The notes under the pieces were generated by a model. That model was not told where the DNA came from and made no database searches. It worked only from the letters and a program-made list of their open reading frames with translations. The position numbers were made by a program, and so were the translations under genes. A stretch of 48,207 nt of DNA from assembly GCA_964393605.1 (NCBI GenBank), contig CAYMUL010000025.1, positions 1 to 48,207 on the forward strand. The letters are read 5' to 3'. The DNA comes from CAYMUL01 sp964393605. Its GTDB lineage: Bacteria > Bacteroidota > Ignavibacteria > Ignavibacteriales > Ignavibacteriaceae. Shown here piece by piece: positions 44,499-48,207 of the stretch (position 1 is the stretch's first letter; each line of letters starts with the position of its first letter).

Positions 44499-45677
44499 TT
44501 ATTCTTCCTCTCCAAATGTTTCTTTTAGTAATTCAGATTTTAGGAAGAACACACCTTTACTTACAATCTTTTCACCTTTCTTTAGTCCGTTTACTACTTC
44601 TCTCATTCCGGCAAACTCAATTCCCGTTTCAACATTTCTTCTTGTAAAAGTAGAATCATTCTCAACTACAAATACATAAGATTCATTTCCTTCTTTAACC
44701 ATTGCATCAGTTGGAATTATAATCCCTTTTGAATTGCTGTTGATAGGTATAAACAATTCGCCAAACATATTTGGCTTAAGCTTGCTGTTTGTATTTTGAA
44801 GAGAAGCTCTTACTTTAATTGTCCTTGAATGCTCATCAATCGTTTGTCCTATGAGTATCACTTCACCTTTAAACTTTTCATTTGGATAAGCAGAAGTTGT
44901 AAACTCAACTTTCGGCTTTCCCGAAACTTTGGTTAAGTCTTTTTCATATATCTGTCCTTCAGCCCAAAGATTGGATATGTTCATTATCTTAAAAGCAGTT
45001 GTGTTTGCTTCAACCAATTGTCCAATTACTACATTTCGCTCAGTCACGATTCCATTTATAGGAGCTTTAATTGTTAACACACCTGCAATATGTTCAGTGT
45101 CAGCGTCGGTTTCTATATCGCTATGTTCCAGACCAATGGAATGAATTCTTTTATCCTCAGCGTTGTATTCAGCAAGTGCTTTTTCATATTCTGCCTTAGC
45201 TTCAAGAAACGCCTTTTGTGAACCAACATTTTGCTCAAGCAGAGTTTGCTGTCTTTCATAAGCAGCTTTGGTAAAATCAAGTGTGGCTTTGGCTTGCAGA
45301 TAAACTGCTTTAATTTCTCCTATCTCAAGTCCTTCAACGTGCATTAATACTTGCCCTTCTTTTACGTATTCGCCTTCTTTTACATATACCTTATGCACTC
45401 TTCCTTGAACAAGAGAACTAACTTGTGCCTCATAATCCTGGTTAGTAATTACCTTGGCTGGCGCTTTTAGCGTTCCACTTATTGTTCCTTCTTTTACCAC
45501 ATCAAATGCAAGGTCAATTTTACTTCGCGCTTCTGATGAAAGCACAACCTCACTTACTTCGTGAGATTCTTCTTTAGCGTTTTCGTTGGTTTTTTCTTCA
45601 GTTTTGTTATCACCACATCCAAATAAAATCACTGCGATGAGAATTATAGTAATTAATATTACTGATTTAAATTTCAC
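44499..45677 (-). CDS. czcB: Periplasmic adaptor (membrane fusion) lipoprotein, CzcB type
   Basis: The protein links CzcA to the outer-membrane channel. It has a lipoprotein signal (VILITIILIAVILFGC, cysteine near residue 22) and a lipoyl half-motif (VSSLVQGRVHKVYVKEGEYVKEGQVLM). An alpha-helical hairpin follows (YLQAKATLDFTKAAYERQQTLLEQ and onward), then the second lipoyl half (LTIKAPINGIVTERNVVIGQLVE), beta-barrel and membrane-proximal domains. The GTG at 45677 has AAGGAG seven bases upstream and gives a tight signal peptide. An ATG five codons earlier overlaps the czcC end region and is the alternative. It lacks the His-rich N terminus of classical CzcB. Confidence 0.9.
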   Translation of the reverse strand: MKFKSVILITIILIAVILFGCGDNKTEEKTNENAKEESHEVSEVVLSSEARSKIDLAFDVVKEGTISGTLKAPAKVITNQDYEAQVSSLVQGRVHKVYVKEGEYVKEGQVLMHVEGLEIGEIKAVYLQAKATLDFTKAAYERQQTLLEQNVGSQKAFLEAKAEYEKALAEYNAEDKRIHSIGLEHSDIETDADTEHIAGVLTIKAPINGIVTERNVVIGQLVEANTTAFKIMNISNLWAEGQIYEKDLTKVSGKPKVEFTTSAYPNEKFKGEVILIGQTIDEHSRTIKVRASLQNTNSKLKPNMFGELFIPINSNSKGIIIPTDAMVKEGNESYVFVVENDSTFTRRNVETGIEFAGMREVVNGLKKGEKIVSKGVFFLKSELLKETFGEEE

Positions 45678-45693
45678 TTTTAACTCCTTCATT

Positions 45694-46953
45694 TTATTTC
45701 AATAGATTTTGTCCAACCGTTTCTTCAAGCGTAAATATCGAACGGTAATAATTGAACAACACATTCGTATAATTGCTGTAGGCTCCAATTAATGTTTGCC
45801 TTGCCTGTAAAAATTCTATGTAAGTAATTTCGCCTGCATCATAACTTGCAGATGCAGAACGGTAAACTTCTTCCGCTTGCGGCAGAATATCACTTATGTA
45901 AAGATTAACCTGCCTTAAATCATTTTCATAATCATTGAATGCACTTCTTAATCTCAGATAAACTTCATTCTTTACTAATTGCAGTTCAGATTCTGCTATA
46001 TTTACATTTGCTGTAGCTTCTTGTATTTGCCCTCTGTTTTCAAACAAAAACCAAAGTGGAACAGAAATTCCAAATGAAGCTCCGTAGAAACCATTGTCTC
46101 CATCTCTTGTTTGTCTGAAATAAGCAAGATTAAAGTTTGGGAGTAGAGAAGACCACGCAAGAGATTTATCAATTGATGATGTGCTTACATTCAATTCCGA
46201 AATTTTTATTTGCTGATTAACTGATAGTGATAAGTTATACAGTTCCTCAAAAGTTAATTTTTCTGTCGGTGTAAAAGTCAAACTATCTGCAAGAGTAAAA
46301 ATCTCATCTGTTCGCTTTCCATATCCTAACACAAAATTCAATTCTGAATTGGCAGTTCTCAGTTCATTCTTTGCAACCTCTAAATTATTTGATGCTTCAG
46401 TAAACTGAACTTTTGCAGTTAATCTTTCAAGATTAGTTCCTTCGCCAACATTGTATCGTATCTCTGCCTTTTTAGAAAAATCTTCAGCTATCTTTAGATT
46501 TTCATCTGCTATCCCTAATAGTTCTTTCTTTGAAAGAACATTGTAATATGCAGATTTTATTTGTGCTGTTATTACAACTTCAGTCTGCTTCAATCCATAA
46601 AAAGCAATTTCTTCTTCTTTACTGAATCTGGAACCTCTTAGAAAATAATTTGAAGGAAACTCAAAAGATTGACTTACTTCAAATGTTCTTTCACTAAAAT
46701 TTCTCAAACTCTTATTTACCGGAGTGTATTCATAACTAACGCCAACTTCCGGTGCCGGTAATGAAATACCGCTCCAAAATCTTCCTTTAGCTGCTGAAAT
46801 ATTTTCCCGTTCAGATTTTATTCCCGGATTATTATTCAATCCAATTTCAATTGCTTCGTTTAATGTTAATTCTTTATTCATTCCTTGTTGACCAAATACG
46901 GTCGTGATGCTGATTGAAAAAATAAGAATGAACAAAGCAAATAGTCGCCTCAT
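45694..46953 (-). CDS. czcC: TolC-family outer-membrane efflux protein, CzcC type
   Basis: The 419-residue channel protein has a signal peptide (LFALFILIFSISITTVFGQ) followed by the two long helical repeats of the OEP family. The first opens LTLNEAIEIGLNNNPGIKSERENISAAKG; the second ends with ASYDAGEITYIEFLQARQTLIGAYSNY, the usual conserved block. It completes the CzcCBA export machine. GGAGAAAAT precedes the ATG. It lies second or third in the operon, about 70 bases after a small exported protein. Confidence 0.92.
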   Translation of the reverse strand: MRRLFALFILIFSISITTVFGQQGMNKELTLNEAIEIGLNNNPGIKSERENISAAKGRFWSGISLPAPEVGVSYEYTPVNKSLRNFSERTFEVSQSFEFPSNYFLRGSRFSKEEEIAFYGLKQTEVVITAQIKSAYYNVLSKKELLGIADENLKIAEDFSKKAEIRYNVGEGTNLERLTAKVQFTEASNNLEVAKNELRTANSELNFVLGYGKRTDEIFTLADSLTFTPTEKLTFEELYNLSLSVNQQIKISELNVSTSSIDKSLAWSSLLPNFNLAYFRQTRDGDNGFYGASFGISVPLWFLFENRGQIQEATANVNIAESELQLVKNEVYLRLRSAFNDYENDLRQVNLYISDILPQAEEVYRSASASYDAGEITYIEFLQARQTLIGAYSNYTNVLFNYYRSIFTLEETVGQNLLK

Positions 46954-47023
46954 ATTTTCTCCAAAATTTTTTAAAATAAATACACTTATCCCTCTTAAGG
47001 GATTGACTAATGCTAAGGGGATG

Positions 47024-47359
47024 TTAAATCAAAAATGTTCTGTTGAAAAGATAAACTTTAGTCGTTTTTTGTGGTGTGTGAAATTGTTCCGAAACTAATT
47101 TGTTAAATTTAAATGCAACGATTATATTTATTTCTTCTACAATCCAATGCAAAGATATTGTTTTATCAACTTGTAGTTTAAATAAATTGTTTGTTAAGTC
47201 TTTACTTGCCTGCGCCGATTTTACTATCTCACAATAATCGTTGGTGGTATTATCAAAACCATATTGTCCCAATTCAGAATAACTAAAAACAGAAATAATT
47301 ACTGCTAACAAAATTGCCGCAACTATTTTGGATATTCTATGTGTGTTACTTATCAGCAT
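47024..47359 (-). CDS. Small exported protein of a metal-resistance operon
   Basis: I do not recognise a named family. From the ATG at 47359 the product is about 111 residues, with one N-terminal hydrophobic segment (ISKIVAAILLAVIISVFSY) that could be a signal peptide or anchor. A mature part without obvious motifs follows, ending TTKVYLFNRTFLI. Small exported proteins are often found between the regulator and czcC in this phylum. It starts seven bases after the arsR stop. The frame also extends to 47401, inside arsR; the shorter form gives a better signal sequence. Confidence 0.6.
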   Translation of the reverse strand: MLISNTHRISKIVAAILLAVIISVFSYSELGQYGFDNTTNDYCEIVKSAQASKDLTNNLFKLQVDKTISLHWIVEEINIIVAFKFNKLVSEQFHTPQKTTKVYLFNRTFLI

Positions 47360-47366
47360 ATTGTCA

Positions 47367-47735
47367 TTACATATATTCTTTGCAATGTTTAGTTGCTTCA
47401 TTTACAATTTTAACTATATGCTCATCAGCTAAAGAATAATAAACCATTTTTCCTTCTTTTCTATATTTTACTAAACCAACATTTTTTAATAATCTTAACT
47501 GGTGAGAAATTGCGGATACAGAAACGCCTGCCAAAGCTGCAACATCGCAAACACATAATTCATCTTCAGCAAGAGCAAGCAAGATTTTTAACCTCGTAAA
47601 ATCACTTAACCCCTTAAAAGTTTCAGAAAGTTCAGTTATCAAGGAATCATCCGGTATTCGTTTCTTAACAGACTTTACTTTCTTTTCGTCAATAAAATCG
47701 ATTTCACAAACTGGTGTTATTGTATCTTTTTTCAT
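47367..47735 (-). CDS. ArsR/SmtB-family metal-sensing repressor
   Basis: This 122-residue winged-helix repressor heads the metal operon. The recognition region is AALAGVSVSAISHQLRLLKNVGLV. Two known sensor sites appear: ELCVCD in helix 3, as in CadC/ArsR types, with an extra N-terminal Cys10; and an alpha-5 site, DEHIVKIVNEATKHCKE, whose Asp, His, His and Glu spacing equals SmtB (Asp104, His106, His117, Glu120). Zn and/or Cd or Pb release of repression is therefore expected. A matching palindrome lies just upstream of the start. Confidence 0.92.
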   Translation of the reverse strand: MKKDTITPVCEIDFIDEKKVKSVKKRIPDDSLITELSETFKGLSDFTRLKILLALAEDELCVCDVAALAGVSVSAISHQLRLLKNVGLVKYRKEGKMVYYSLADEHIVKIVNEATKHCKEYM

Positions 47736-47751
47736 AGCTCAAATATAACAA

Positions 47752-47767
47752 ACATTTGAGCAAATGT
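47752..47767 (-). promoter_or_regulatory. Predicted ArsR/SmtB operator
   Basis: ACATTTG-AG-CAAATGT is a perfect inverted repeat with seven-base arms, 17 bases upstream of the regulator start codon. AT-rich palindromes at this position are the usual binding sites of SmtB-type repressors, so autoregulation of the whole operon is likely. Confidence 0.7.
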
Positions 47768-48134
47768 GCAAATAATATAATCTCATCAAAATAATTTATT
47801 TTATACTCATACTAGCTCAAGTATTAAAATCTGGTCACTCAGTATTTCTTTTTCGCCGCCAACTGTGCTTTATAAAATTATCTAAGTAAAAAAGGTTGTA
47901 TGTTTTATTTTAAATTGTTCAACTTGTAAAAATTATTAAAGCACAATTGGCTTAGGTTTGGTATAGTCAATATTGTTAAAATGTGGTCGTGCTGTCGCAC
48001 CACCACTTGGGGAAAAGTTTTTATTCGTTTCTTCAAGGTAAATGAAAAAATCAAATAGAAGAAAATATTAAATTGGTATTTTAGCAGATATAAATTAGTT
48101 TTAACCACGCGATGTTTTAAAGAGTAATGTAAAA
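47768..48134. other. Gene-free stretch between the metal operon and the right boundary
   Basis: I see no credible gene. There is one near-perfect hairpin, GTGGTCGTGC/GCACCACCAC with a TGTC loop (47983-48006, one mismatch). The operon promoter should lie close to 47770-47800. The sequence is otherwise AT-rich and unremarkable until the boundary palindrome at 48135. Confidence 0.6.
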
Positions 48135-48146
48135 AAGCGGTATAAC

Positions 48147-48207
48147 AAGTGGCTACTAATGAACTCACTCCTGCGCCTGTGGAGAGAGAGTAAGTCCGAA
48201 ACGTTTT
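48147..48207 (-). repeat. Right-flank repeat (R), copy 2
   Basis: This is the inverted copy of 71-130, beginning at the cargo boundary and running off the window. It shares the same untranslated bases and the same ORF end. Confidence 0.85.
48165..48207 (-). CDS. 3' end of an unidentified multicopy gene (possible transposase), right copy
   Basis: On the minus strand the last 13 codons (KRFGLTLSPQAQE) and a TGA are present, identical in protein to the left-edge copy. It points toward the metal island. The rest of the gene is outside the window; a transposase identity is suspected, not shown. Confidence 0.4.
   Translation of the reverse strand, partial: KRFGLTLSPQAQE

Larger units (their letters stand above)
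39987..48146 (-). mobile_element. Metal-efflux island with complementary 12-bp ends
   Basis: GTTATACCGCTT at 39987-39998 is the exact reverse complement of AAGCGGTATAAC at 48135-48146. Between them lie eight genes on one strand, ArsR-type regulator first, with almost no spare sequence at the left end: the last stop is eight bases from the boundary. The outer flanks are the same L and R repeats that bound the Shedu cassette, but the genes run R to L here, whereas the Shedu gene runs L to R. At about 8 kb this is large for an integron cassette, so a terminal-inverted-repeat unit is at least as likely. Confidence 0.6.

Noticed and set aside
47905..48168. 87-codon minus-strand frame at the right end
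   Set aside because: It crosses the cargo boundary and the R flank, has no ribosome-binding site and no recognisable protein features.

Overview
The window is an AT-rich bacterial segment. It most likely comes from the Ignavibacteriota or a near relative in the Bacteroidota/Chlorobiota (FCB) group. The evidence is a secreted protein with a type IX secretion (Por) sorting tail of the FPNPFNPST type, DUF5916 and DUF5686 outer-membrane proteins, a hybrid 'propeller' histidine kinase, a class I DhnA-type aldolase, and weak or absent Shine-Dalgarno sites on many genes. Both ends carry the 3' end of the same unidentified protein gene in inverted orientation, so this looks like a whole contig that stopped at a multicopy element.

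Layout. 1-1668: a Shedu-type anti-phage nuclease gene (DUF4263) packed in a short cassette between two repeated flanks. 1715-7608 (all minus): mutS, a DUF1684 lipoprotein, DAHP synthase, a four-helix-bundle protein with a 21-bp tandem repeat upstream, and tyrA. 7609-8830: a 1.2-kb nest of nested repeats and short palindromes. 8830-9876: class I fructose-bisphosphate aldolase with its terminator. 10475-15912 (plus): mnmE, a GNAT acetyltransferase, mnmG, rsmG and murQ, with two parS-like palindromes flanking the acetyltransferase gene, as expected near a replication origin. 16073-39253: accessory metabolism and envelope genes. These are a DUF4097 repeat protein, a TPR histidine kinase, a YdeI-like protein, an SDR oxidoreductase, glutamate dehydrogenase, DUF5916 and DUF5686 outer-membrane proteins, a U32-family (TrhP-like) protein, a HAD phosphatase, an FAH-family hydrolase and a T9SS cargo protein. 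A signalling block follows: membrane protein, lipoprotein, propeller kinase, NarL-type regulator, and a 25-codon membrane microprotein with its own terminator. 39573-48207: a second copy of the hairpin-rich flank, then an 8-kb metal-efflux island (ArsR/SmtB, small exported protein, CzcC, CzcB, CzcA, zinc-ribbon protein, PII-like protein, CDF transporter), then the second copy of the other flank.

The most unusual feature is the matched architecture of the two accessory islands. The Shedu gene and the metal operon are each bounded by the same roughly 415-bp hairpin-rich left flank and the same right flank (the 3' end of an unidentified gene). In each case the two cargo ends are exact reverse complements in a cargo-specific version: GTTATACGCT for Shedu and GTTATACCGCTT for the metal island. 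This fits integron-like cassettes, or terminal-inverted-repeat cargo units, occupying a common slot. No integrase gene is in the window. The islands lie in opposite orientation at the two edges of about 38 kb of ordinary chromosome.
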